Source: Aggregatilineales bacterium
GTDB taxonomy: Bacteria; Chloroflexota; Anaerolineae; Aggregatilineales; Ch27
NCBI GenBank assembly: GCA_029976005.1
Contig: JARKOQ010000082.1
Coordinates: forward strand, 1 to 58,161
DNA: 58,161 nucleotides
Reading direction: 5' to 3'
This document shows, in pieces, positions 27,526 to 35,294 of this stretch. Under the pieces are notes generated by a model, which worked only from the letters and a program-made list of their open reading frames with translations, made no database searches and was not told where the DNA came from. Numbering within the stretch: position 1 is the stretch's first letter; each line of letters begins with the position of its first letter. The position numbers and the translations under genes are program-made.

Positions 27526-28082
27526 CGACACGCCTCCATGTTTGGTCCAGCCAACCCATTCAGTGCCAGTATAGGATGGGCTTGCAAGAGACTTGTGTGG
27601 ACATGATGAAGAACTTATGAAGAAGGCCGACGGCCCCCGACCTTCGCAACAATGGCAAACCACGAAGTGCGCAGAAAACGCAAGGGGACGTGAGAACATC
27701 GCATCAAAAACAAAATGAACCGCCAAAACGCCAAGAACACCAAGAAAAAACGCAGAGACAAGCGAAAATCAGGAGAATTTGCACCACTGAAGCCGCGAAT
27801 CGAAAGCTGGTGAACTGGTTTGCCCTCTGTGGTGAGATGCCTTTTGCGATTTGATACGATTGCCCTGGAAACAGGCAGAGCGAACGCAACAGTCACCGTG
27901 AAAAACGCGGCGCAAGCGTCCAAAGCGCGGGGTCCTGCCTGGTGCTCGTTGGACGAGAGGCATTCGAGTCCGCTGCGATAGCCCTACGCCCCGGCCCGGC
28001 GATTCGCCAGAGGGCGAGTCGCGGTGCTAGAATCCGGATTGTGCAGTGGCCAAACGGGTGCCAGGTGAAGGAGGCCCGGACC
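27526..28082. other. Noncoding region between cytochrome and lipoprotein genes
   Basis: This 557-bp gap has no convincing gene; short open frames are unlike protein. It contains an AT-richer, A-rich stretch (about 27650-27780) that reads as a repeat relic. No strong promoter was found; a TAGAAT before the lipoprotein at about 28025 has no good -35. Confidence 0.6.
27652..27760. repeat. A-rich repeat relic (CGCCAAG-type)
   Basis: The plus strand contains ACCACGAAG, then ACGCAAG, then CCGCCAAAACGCCAAG and ACACCAAG, followed by ACGCAGAG. The short unit (roughly C-G/A-C-C-A-A-G or C-A-C-G-A-A-G) repeats several times within 110 bases, and the composition is well below that of the surroundings. 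Similar stretches are scattered through intergenic regions of many bacteria. It has no coding content. Confidence 0.45.
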
Positions 28083-29306
28083 ATGAAATTCAGACCCGAT
28101 GCCTACCGGTTGTGGATAACCATCGTCGCGCTGGCCTTCGGCAGCCTGGCCTGCAACCTGATCCAGGATCAGCAGCCCTCGCAGTTGGTCACGCCGACCC
28201 CGGCCTCCGGCGGGCCGACCGTCACCATCAACAGCCCAACCAACAGCGGCGAAGTCGCGATCGGCCAGGAAGTCCTGATCCAGTCGACGGCTCAGGATGG
28301 AGTCGGCGTGACGCGCATTGAGCTGCGGGTGAACGGCTTCATCGTAAACACCGTCTCCGCCGAGTCGCCGCTCGGTGACCGGGATTTCTCCGTGATCCAG
28401 TCCTGGCGGCCGACGGAAGCCGGCACGGCCACGATCCAGGTGACGGCCTATCGCGGCTCGATCGCCAGCACGCCCGCCCAGATCACGCTGACGGTGCGTA
28501 CCAGCGCATCCCAGATCACGTCCACCCTGCAGCCCCTGCCTGGCGTGACCCAGGTCGCGACCAATGACCCGACCTGCCGGGCGCGCATCGAAGTCGAAGG
28601 ACTGAACTTCCGCACCGGGCCGGGCACCAATTACCCGATCCTGAGTGTCCTGACCCTGGGCAACCTGGTCCGCATCAGCGGACGGCTGGCCGACAATAGC
28701 TGGTGGCAGGTGCAAAGCGGCCTCGACTATGGTTGGATCAGCTCGGCCTACACGACCCAGATGGGCGATTGCAGCGCCATCGCGGTCGTGCTGCCGCCGC
28801 CCAGTCCCACCCCGCGCCCGGCCACGGCCACACCGACCACACCGCCGACCAGCACGTCCATCCCAGGCTCACCGACGCCGACCTTCACGCCAACGCCGCA
28901 GGTTCCCGATCTGATCATCTCGGCCATCGAAGGCCCAACCGTGCTCGAACTGAACGCCTCCGGCACGGTCGGCGCGCGCTATACCGTGCGCCTGCTCAAC
29001 CAGGGTACCGGCAACAGCGGCCAGTTCACCACCAGCTTCCGCCTGCCGGATGGCACCGTCGCCCTGCTGCCGATCGTGGTTAATCTGGCCCCGACGCAGT
29101 CGGTCGACCTGCCGGTGGACGTGACCTTCAACGCCTCGGCATCCTACCGGCTGGAGGCCACGATCGATAGCGGGTCGCAGGTCGCCGAGCGCGACGAGGG
29201 CAACAACGTCCGCACCCTGGACGTGGTGGTCACGAATCCGCCGACGACCAGCCTGGCCGCACCGGTTCTGTCGGGGCCGCTGGTGGTGATCACCCTTGCG
29301 CCATGA
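28083..29306 (+). CDS. Lipoprotein with SH3b and CARDB-like domains
   Basis: A 407-residue exported lipoprotein. The N-terminal hydrophobic segment ends in a lipobox with Cys at GSLAC. A Big/immunoglobulin-like domain lies at about 40-140 (VTINSPTNSGEV onwards), an SH3b domain at about 165-230 (GLNFRTGPGTNYPILSVL), then a Thr/Pro-rich linker, and a CARDB-like domain (about 280-395, LIISAIEGPTV, RDEGNNVRTL). ATG 28083 with AAGGAGG upstream is clearly the start. Such proteins typically sit on the cell surface and bind wall components or partners. It is followed by a related shorter lipoprotein. The Ig/SH3b/CARDB order is common in Chloroflexota. The ligand is unknown. Confidence 0.88.
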   Translation: MKFRPDAYRLWITIVALAFGSLACNLIQDQQPSQLVTPTPASGGPTVTINSPTNSGEVAIGQEVLIQSTAQDGVGVTRIELRVNGFIVNTVSAESPLGDRDFSVIQSWRPTEAGTATIQVTAYRGSIASTPAQITLTVRTSASQITSTLQPLPGVTQVATNDPTCRARIEVEGLNFRTGPGTNYPILSVLTLGNLVRISGRLADNSWWQVQSGLDYGWISSAYTTQMGDCSAIAVVLPPPSPTPRPATATPTTPPTSTSIPGSPTPTFTPTPQVPDLIISAIEGPTVLELNASGTVGARYTVRLLNQGTGNSGQFTTSFRLPDGTVALLPIVVNLAPTQSVDLPVDVTFNASASYRLEATIDSGSQVAERDEGNNVRTLDVVVTNPPTTSLAAPVLSGPLVVITLAP

Positions 29307-29346
29307 TCTGCTCGTCCCACCCTTCCAGCGAGGAGCCGCCCCCGGC

Positions 29347-30072
29347 ATGAAACGCGCCTGGATCATCGTCCTGCTTTGCCTGAGTTTGTCCGGTCTGGCC
29401 TGCAATCTGACCGGCAGCGAGTCCGCGCCTACCGCCACGGTCCGGCCCACCGGCAACAGCGCCGCCGGGGACGGTCTGCCGGCAGTCACGGTCCTGTGGC
29501 CGCCCACCGGCAGCGAATTCGTGGCGCGGCAGGAGATTCTGGTCTACGTCCGGGCGACCGACAGCGTCGGAATCACCCGGTTGGAACTGCGCAGCCCGAC
29601 CATGCTGCTGAGCAGCATCCCCTCCGCCGAGCGCAGCGGGCAGACCGAATTCGAGGCCATCCTCTCCTGGACGCCCACCCGAACCGGCACGCAGGATATG
29701 GAAGTGGTCGCCTACCGGGGGCAGACCGCCAGCACGCCCATCCCGCTTCAGGTCATCATCCGCCAGCTCGCGCGCGACATCGTCGCAACCCCGCTGCCTT
29801 ACGGAATCAGCGCCCCCGTTATCCCGACCGGCGGCTGCCAGGTTCGGGTGGATATCAACGAGTTGCGCTTCCGGGCCGGGCCGGGGACGCAATTCGAGAT
29901 CATGGGCATCCTCCAGGTTGGGGAAGTCCTGAGCGTCACCGGCCGCAACGCGGCAAGCACCTGGTGGCAGGCCAGCCGCAACGGGCAAACCGTCTGGTTC
30001 TCCGCCAACGCCGACTATACGACCAACCTCACGGATTGCTCGGCCGTTCCGGAAGTCGCCGCCTCCGGCTGA
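29347..30072 (+). CDS. Lipoprotein with Ig-like and SH3b domains (short paralogue)
   Basis: A 241-residue exported lipoprotein, closely related in layout to the one just upstream. The lipobox is GLAC near residue 20. An Ig-like region follows (VTVLWPPTGSEFVA, with the same GITRLELRSP element as the first protein), then an SH3b domain at about 165-235 (ELRFRAGPGTQFEIMGIL, ending ADYTTNLTDCS). The CARDB-like domain is absent. The start is ATG 29347; GAGGAG lies about 15 bases upstream. The gap from the previous stop is 40 bp, so the two are likely cotranscribed. They look like an old tandem duplication with loss of the C-terminal domain. Confidence 0.87.
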   Translation: MKRAWIIVLLCLSLSGLACNLTGSESAPTATVRPTGNSAAGDGLPAVTVLWPPTGSEFVARQEILVYVRATDSVGITRLELRSPTMLLSSIPSAERSGQTEFEAILSWTPTRTGTQDMEVVAYRGQTASTPIPLQVIIRQLARDIVATPLPYGISAPVIPTGGCQVRVDINELRFRAGPGTQFEIMGILQVGEVLSVTGRNAASTWWQASRNGQTVWFSANADYTTNLTDCSAVPEVAASG

Positions 30073-30079
30073 TGGGTGA

Positions 30080-30108
30080 TTGACGGCCACTGGCGGCCCA
30101 TATACAAT
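30080..30108 (+). promoter_or_regulatory. Sigma-70-type promoter of the fusion-protein gene
   Basis: TTGACG at 30080-30085 and TACAAT at 30103-30108 have a 17-bp spacer, 27 bp upstream of the ATG at 30135. It could also serve polA, which follows the fusion gene on the same strand. Confidence 0.57.
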
Positions 30109-30134
30109 GAGGCCGTCGACTGGATGGGGATGCT

Positions 30135-32075
30135 ATGATTACGCACGTTCTGTTTATCGACAGCGATTCCGGGGCCATGACCCGGATCAAGGACGCCCTG
30201 GAAAAAGCCGGAAACTTCGAGGCCAGCGTCTTCACGACCGGGCTGGCCGCCCTCGAACACGCGGAGAAGAATCCGCCTTCGCTGGCGGTCGTCTCGCTGA
30301 ACGTGCAGGATGTCCCCCCGGATGAACTGGTTGCGGGGCTGCGCGACCTGTATGCCACCATCCCCGTCCTGCTGCGCGCACCGGACGAAGCCGATCCCCA
30401 ACTGATCGACCGGCTGAAGCCGCAGGGCGTGCTCTACGGCAATTACACAACGCGCGTCCTGATCCCGATGATCGAGGAGGCCCTGACCGCCGGCCTCACC
30501 GCGCCCGAGCCGGCTCAGGCCGACCCAGGGAGTACCCCAGAAGGCGGCGATAGCCTGCTGACCGGGGCGCACGCCGGCGACGACCTGGCTGAGTTTGGCG
30601 AAGTCCTCAAAGCCATCGAGCCGGGCCTGCAAACCGAGGAACAGGATACCTTCAAGGCCCTGGTCGAATCGCTGCGCACGCCGGTCGAAAAGCCCTCGCT
30701 GCTCAAACGCAGCAAGTCCAAACCGCGCTGGGCCGAATCCGAGGCCGAAGCCGCGCCGTCCGGCAAGGATCACCTGTTCGAGAAACTGGCCTCGGAGGAA
30801 CCGCCCTTCCCCACGCTGGAGGATTCGGGCACGGTACGCGACCTGATCTCGATGGCCGATCCGGCTTTCGAGCAGACCCCGCCCGGCACCGCCGTCGACG
30901 TGCCGGACGAATTGATCGGCGGGCCGGGCGATCAACCACTCGGAGACGCCGAACAGCATTTGTTGCAGGCCCTGGCCGAAGCCAGCGCCGCGCCAGAGGC
31001 CAGCCCAAGCCAGCCCGCGCCCGCTTCGGCCGTCCCACTTCGCGCGGAGGCTGCACCCCGCACGGATGATCCGTTCCGCACGGATGATTTGGTCCGCACG
31101 GATGCGGCGGCGCTCGCCGTAGAGCTGACCCAGCACGTGGTCGGTTCCACAGCCCAGGCCATCATCCTGTTGAAGGACAATGCCGTGATCACAGCGGCGG
31201 GATCGCTCTCCCAACCGGACATCGCGACCCTGGCCGAGGCCATCGACTGCCGGACGGTCAACAGCCGGGGCGGCACCCAGATCAAGTTCGTGGCGCTGCG
31301 CACGACCAACACAAACTACATGGTCGTGGCCGTGCCTACCCTGGACGAGATGGTCCTGGTCCTCGTCTCGGCGGAGAATACCCACCTGGGCACGATCCGC
31401 CAGGAGGCGCTGGGCCTGGCCGCCGCCCTGCGCAATCCGCCCCCGCCCGCCGCCCCAAAAGCCCTCGCGCCGGCTCAGGAACCGCCTGAGCCGGGCTTCT
31501 TCCGGGAGACTCCCGCGCCGGAGGTCAGCGAGGCGTTCGTGGTCATGGCGGCCGAGCCGGAAGATACGGCCGACTACGGCGCGACCGGCCGGATCATCCA
31601 GGCCGAAGGCGAAGACGCCGAGCCACTGCCCACCGAAGCCGAACACGTCGAGCAGCGCGTGGCGGAGACGCGCGAAGCCGCCGAATCCGCGCCGCAGCTC
31701 GACCCGGCCACCCTGGTCAAGTATGCTTGCGCCTGGCTGCTGCGCGATCCCGCCGCCGAACTGGACGAGGACTTGCTCCACGCCCTGCCCATCTGGCTGG
31801 ATCAGGTCATCGGACACCAGCACTGGCTGCCGGAGCAAACCGAAGCCCAGCCGGATTACATCAGCGTCGTGGTTAGCGTCCCGCCCGCGACTGTGCCCTC
31901 CGATGTCGTGGCCATCCTCAAGCAGGAGATCGGCCAGCGCATCCTGGCGGCCCGGCCGGACCTGGCTGAGTCGATCGGCGCGCTGTGGGCCGACGCCTAC
32001 TATGCCGTCGCGCCGGGCCGTCCGCTGTCCGGTGAGGAAATCAGCCGTTTCATCAGCTATCAGCGCGGTTCCTGA
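30135..32075 (+). CDS. Pseudo-receiver / Roadblock-like / inactivated Y1 transposase-fold fusion
   Basis: A 646-residue protein with an unusual order. Residues 3-117 read as a receiver-like domain, but the phospho-Asp position is Ser (VVSLNVQD). A long acidic, low-complexity linker (about 120-320) follows and contains three 6-residue RTDD-type repeats. Residues about 326-433 resemble a Roadblock/LC7 domain (AIILLKDNAVITAAG, HLGTIRQEA). After a second linker, residues about 527-643 match the IS200/IS605 TnpA (Y1_Tnp) pattern: VKYACAWLLR, QPDYISVVVSVPP, LKQEIGQRI, LWADAYYAV, ISRFISYQ. The HUH pair is replaced by Tyr575 and Ser577, and the catalytic Tyr position by Phe639, so transposase chemistry is impossible. 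It lies 59 bp before polA. Confidence 0.8.
   Translation: MITHVLFIDSDSGAMTRIKDALEKAGNFEASVFTTGLAALEHAEKNPPSLAVVSLNVQDVPPDELVAGLRDLYATIPVLLRAPDEADPQLIDRLKPQGVLYGNYTTRVLIPMIEEALTAGLTAPEPAQADPGSTPEGGDSLLTGAHAGDDLAEFGEVLKAIEPGLQTEEQDTFKALVESLRTPVEKPSLLKRSKSKPRWAESEAEAAPSGKDHLFEKLASEEPPFPTLEDSGTVRDLISMADPAFEQTPPGTAVDVPDELIGGPGDQPLGDAEQHLLQALAEASAAPEASPSQPAPASAVPLRAEAAPRTDDPFRTDDLVRTDAAALAVELTQHVVGSTAQAIILLKDNAVITAAGSLSQPDIATLAEAIDCRTVNSRGGTQIKFVALRTTNTNYMVVAVPTLDEMVLVLVSAENTHLGTIRQEALGLAAALRNPPPPAAPKALAPAQEPPEPGFFRETPAPEVSEAFVVMAAEPEDTADYGATGRIIQAEGEDAEPLPTEAEHVEQRVAETREAAESAPQLDPATLVKYACAWLLRDPAAELDEDLLHALPIWLDQVIGHQHWLPEQTEAQPDYISVVVSVPPATVPSDVVAILKQEIGQRILAARPDLAESIGALWADAYYAVAPGRPLSGEEISRFISYQRGS
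31058..31111 (+). repeat. Three 18-bp tandem repeats in the fusion gene
   Basis: CCGCACGGATGA recurs at 31058, 31076 and 31094, an exact 18-bp period, coding three copies of a 6-residue RTDDxx unit in the linker. The third copy breaks off after GATG. In-frame copy-number change would be possible here. Confidence 0.65.
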
Positions 32076-32134
32076 TTCACCCGTCCCGGCGACTTTCCCG
32101 TAGCCGGGTTTAGATTGCCTTCTTGGGAGAACAC

Positions 32135-34966
32135 ATGAGCGACTCAACCCGCCCCACCCTGATCATGATCGACGGCCATGCCGTCGCCTATCGCCAGTTT
32201 TTTGCCCTGCCGGTGGAATCCTTCAGCACGCGCGATGGCGAGCCGACCAACGCCACCTTCGGATTTGCCCGTACCCTGCTCGACGTGCTGGAAAAAGACC
32301 AGCCGCGCTACCTGCTGGTCGCCTTTGACCGGGGTCTGAGCGGGCGTAACGAGCTGTACGCGGATTACAAGGGCACCCGGGAAAAGATGCCGGACGAGCT
32401 GCGCGTCCAGATCGAGCGCATCCACACCCTGGTGAACGCCTTCAACATCCCGATCATGGAGCTGGATGGCTACGAGGCCGACGACGTGCTGGGCACCCTG
32501 GCCCGCCAGGCCGAGGCCCAGGACACCAATGTTCTTATCGTGACCGGCGACCGCGACCTGCTCCAGATCGTCGACGAACACATCTGGGTGCGCCTGCCGC
32601 CGGGCCGCTGGAACAAAACCGATCAGCTCTTCGATCCGGCGGCGTTCCGCGAGAAATATGAAGGGCTGGAGCCGCCGCAGTTGATCGATCTCAAGGCGCT
32701 GATGGGCGACAGCTCCGACAACATCCCCGGCGTCAAGGGCATCGGCGAGAAAGGCGCGATTAAGCTCATCCAGCAGTTCGGCAGCCTGGAGAACCTGTAC
32801 GATCACCTCGACGCGCTGCCCAAGGGCCAGCGCGCCAAACTGGAAGAGGGCCGCGATTCGGCCTTTCTCAGCAAGCGTCTGGCGACCATCCGCACCGACG
32901 CGCCGATCCGCCTGGACCTGCAAGCCTGCGTCGCCCATGACTACGATCGCAACCACGTCGCCGACCTGTTCCGACTGCTGGAGTTCCGCCTGCTGGCCGA
33001 TCGCATCCCAGCGGCGGGCACACCGCGCGTCGCGCCGGGGGAGCCACGCCAGTTGAGCATGTTCGGAGAGAGTCCCGCGGCCGCCGAGGCGGCCGAGAAG
33101 GAAGAGGCCCTCGTCGAGACTGTCGTCGTCCAGGACGAGCCGGGCCTCGCCGCCCTGGTCGAAGCGCTGCGCGGAGCGCGGACCATCGCCTTCGACACGG
33201 AGACCACGAGCACGGATCAGATGGCCGCCAAGCTGGTCGGTATCGCCCTGGCGGTCGGACCGGAGCGCGGTTACTACATCCCGGTCGGACATACCGCCGG
33301 CGGCCAGGACGCGCTCCTGGAAGAAGCGGCGATCCATCAACTGCCACTCGCAACCGTCGTGGAGGCCCTGCGCGGCCCGCTGACCGATCCGGCCATCCCC
33401 AAGGTTGCCCACAACGGCAAGTACGATCTCGTCGTGCTGCGCCGCCACGGGATCGACGTCACGCCGATTGTGTTCGATACCATGCTGGCCGAATGGCTGA
33501 GCGACCCGGAAAGCCACAACAAGGGTCTCAAGAACCTGGCCTGGGTGCGCCTGGGAGTCCATATGACGCCCATCGACGAGCTGATCGGCTCCGGCAAAAA
33601 CCAGACGACGATGGATCGGGTAGCGATCGATCGCGCCGCGCCCTACGCCGCGGCCGATGCCGCCATCACCGACCGTCTGGTGGACGTGCTGCGCCCGGAA
33701 CTGGCACAGAAGTCTGTGCTGAAGCTCTACGAGGAATTGGAGATGCCGCTGCTGCCCATCCTGGCCGATATGGAGATGGCCGGGATCGGGCTGGATGTGC
33801 CCTTCCTTCAGATCATGAGCCAAACGCTGGGCGAGAAGCTGGCTGCGCTGGAAGAGGAAATCTACGCGCTCTCTGGGGGCTACGGGCCGTTCAACATCAA
33901 CAGCCCCAAGCAGCTCAACGACGTGCTATTCGGCAAGCTCCAGCTCCCCACCCAGGGCATCCCCAAGACGACGCATGGTTTCTCTACCTCGGCCGACGTC
34001 CTGGAAGACCTGCGCGACCAGCACCCGATCGTCAACTATCTGTTGGAACACCGCGAGCTGACTAAGCTCAAAGGCACCTACGTGGACGCCCTGCCCCAAC
34101 TGGTGAATCCTCACACGGGCCGCGTCCATACCAGTTTCAACCAGACCGGGACGGTCACTGGCCGGATCAGCAGCGACAATCCCAACCTGCAAAACATCCC
34201 GGTACGCACCGAAACCGGCCGCCAGATCCGGCGGGCCTTTGTCGCACCGGACGGGCACCTGCTGCTTTCCGTGGACTACAGCCAGATCGAGCTGCGCGTG
34301 CTGGCCCATTTCAGCGACGATCCCACCCTGCGTCAGGCTTTCGCGGAAGGGCAGGACATCCACCGGGCCACCGCCGCCGCCGTGAACAACGTCGCGCTCG
34401 ACGAGGTGACCAGGGATCAGCGCCGTTTCGCCAAGAGCGTCAACTTCGGCTTGATGTACGGCATGGGGGCCTTCCGCCTGGCGCGGGATAGCCAGTTAAC
34501 CCTGGCCCAGGCCGAGGACTTCATCCGCCGCTACTTCGAGCGCTTCCCCCAGGTACGAACCTTCCTGGAAGAGACCAAGATCATCGCCGCGCAGAAAGGC
34601 TACCTGGAAACGCTGCTGGGCCGCCGCCGCTACTTCCCGGAGCTTCAGCAGACCGGCAAGGGCCGCAGCCAGGCCATCCAGCGCGCCGAGCGCCAGGCAA
34701 TCAACATGCCCATCCAGGGTACCGCGGCCGACATCATGAAACTCGCCATGATTCAGGTTCACCGCCGGTTGGCCGAAACTCGCCACGCGGCCCGGATGCT
34801 GCTCCAGGTGCACGACGAGCTGGTGCTGGAAGTGCCCGAAGACCGGATCGAACCGGTCACACACCTGGTGCGAGAAACCATGGAGTCGGCCTTCACACTG
34901 AAGGTGCCGCTCCAGGCGGATGCCAAAGTGGGGAAGAACTGGCTGGAGATGCACGAAACCACCTAA
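32135..34966 (+). CDS. polA: DNA polymerase I with intact 3'-5' exonuclease
   Basis: A 943-residue family A polymerase. The N-terminal 5'-3' exonuclease is at about 1-290 (DGHAVAYR, YEADDVLG, GDRDLLQ, GDSSDNIPGVKGIG). The 3'-5' proofreading domain at about 345-545 keeps its DxE motif (AFDTET), NGKYD and the Exo III YAAAD motif, so proofreading should be active. The polymerase has motif A (SVDYSQIELR), motif B (RRFAKSVNFGLMYG) and motif C (QVHDELV). ATG 32135 is preferred over an in-frame TTG at 32123, because GGGAG precedes it. It follows the fusion-protein gene by 59 bp and is followed by the structured intergenic region. Confidence 0.98.
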   Translation: MSDSTRPTLIMIDGHAVAYRQFFALPVESFSTRDGEPTNATFGFARTLLDVLEKDQPRYLLVAFDRGLSGRNELYADYKGTREKMPDELRVQIERIHTLVNAFNIPIMELDGYEADDVLGTLARQAEAQDTNVLIVTGDRDLLQIVDEHIWVRLPPGRWNKTDQLFDPAAFREKYEGLEPPQLIDLKALMGDSSDNIPGVKGIGEKGAIKLIQQFGSLENLYDHLDALPKGQRAKLEEGRDSAFLSKRLATIRTDAPIRLDLQACVAHDYDRNHVADLFRLLEFRLLADRIPAAGTPRVAPGEPRQLSMFGESPAAAEAAEKEEALVETVVVQDEPGLAALVEALRGARTIAFDTETTSTDQMAAKLVGIALAVGPERGYYIPVGHTAGGQDALLEEAAIHQLPLATVVEALRGPLTDPAIPKVAHNGKYDLVVLRRHGIDVTPIVFDTMLAEWLSDPESHNKGLKNLAWVRLGVHMTPIDELIGSGKNQTTMDRVAIDRAAPYAAADAAITDRLVDVLRPELAQKSVLKLYEELEMPLLPILADMEMAGIGLDVPFLQIMSQTLGEKLAALEEEIYALSGGYGPFNINSPKQLNDVLFGKLQLPTQGIPKTTHGFSTSADVLEDLRDQHPIVNYLLEHRELTKLKGTYVDALPQLVNPHTGRVHTSFNQTGTVTGRISSDNPNLQNIPVRTETGRQIRRAFVAPDGHLLLSVDYSQIELRVLAHFSDDPTLRQAFAEGQDIHRATAAAVNNVALDEVTRDQRRFAKSVNFGLMYGMGAFRLARDSQLTLAQAEDFIRRYFERFPQVRTFLEETKIIAAQKGYLETLLGRRRYFPELQQTGKGRSQAIQRAERQAINMPIQGTAADIMKLAMIQVHRRLAETRHAARMLLQVHDELVLEVPEDRIEPVTHLVRETMESAFTLKVPLQADAKVGKNWLEMHETT

Positions 34967-34988
34967 GAAAATCCGTGCACCATTTGAG

Positions 34989-35018
34989 TTGTGGTTTTAT
35001 GCGTTTTTTGTCTATAAT
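34989..35018 (+). promoter_or_regulatory. Sigma-70-type promoter downstream of polA
   Basis: TTGTGG at 34989-34994 and a perfect TATAAT at 35013-35018, with an 18-bp spacer. Transcription would start near 35025, 270 bases before the substrate-binding protein gene. The short distance to the terminator at 35086-35129 implies a small RNA or an attenuated leader. Confidence 0.6.
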
Positions 35019-35024
35019 GGGTCT

Positions 35025-35129
35025 ATGTCGACGCCAGATAGCAGCCTACCCAACGGTCAGAGGACAGTTGCTTGCCGCTGACCAACTACTGTCCCTAATT
35101 CCAACTGGGACAGTAGTTTTTGCTTTTTT
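35025..35129 (+). ncRNA. Candidate attenuator leader or small RNA
   Basis: The RNA from the promoter at 34989-35018 to the intrinsic terminator is about 105 nt. Segment 35062-35068 (GGACAGT) can pair with 35088-35094 (ACTGTCC), the left arm of the terminator, and so compete with it. Another hairpin, 35055-35060/35078-35083 (GGTCAG/CTGACC), encloses the first arm. These exclusive pairings are the layout of terminator/antiterminator control. An independent small RNA is equally possible. The matching of families is not done; I recognise no riboswitch class. Confidence 0.45.
35086..35129 (+). terminator. Intrinsic terminator upstream of the substrate-binding gene
   Basis: Perfect 10-bp inverted repeat (35086-35095 and 35107-35116, 11-nt loop) followed by TTTTTGCTTTTTT. 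It is among the clearest terminators in the window, but sits between a promoter and the gene at 35295, not just after polA. Confidence 0.8.
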
Positions 35130-35154
35130 CTTTGTGGTGTGAAAAATATGATCC

Positions 35155-35256
35155 TTAGCGGAAAGGGAAAGGAGGCGAGCACGCCCTACAACATCCGTAC
35201 CATGCTAGCCGAGGCTGCTTAGGGTCGGCACGCATAAGTCCCATATACTCCGCTAA
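35155..35256 (+). ncRNA. Candidate structured 5' leader element
   Basis: An 8-bp closing helix (TTAGCGGA 35155-35162 with TCCGCTAA 35249-35256) encloses a nested GGGA/TCCC pair (35165-35168 and 35239-35242), a hairpin with GGCG/CGCC (35174-35177 and 35182-35185) and an alternative CCCTA/TAGGG pair (35184-35188 and 35220-35224). It ends 38 bases before the SBP start, where a GGAGGAG ribosome-binding site is free. It resembles a cis-regulatory RNA in layout, but no known class was recognised. Pairing was found by eye; no folding was computed. Confidence 0.38.
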
Positions 35257-35294
35257 AAAGCTTCCGCATCTCTTTTCATGGAGGAGCACCAAGG

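Noticed and set aside
31713-32072. A live IS200/IS605 insertion inserted into the fusion gene
   Set aside because: The domain is in one continuous frame with the rest of the protein, has no tnpB or left/right end hairpins beside it, and lacks the histidines and tyrosine required for catalysis.
32144-33823. A 559-codon minus-strand open frame across polA
   Set aside because: Antisense to polA exonuclease domains. The composition is that of a shadow frame.
35155-35256. tRNA, SRP RNA, RNase P RNA or tmRNA in the polA-SBP gap
   Set aside because: No T-loop or anticodon arm, no SRP tetraloop core, and no RNase P or tmRNA signature was found, and the size is too small for the latter two.
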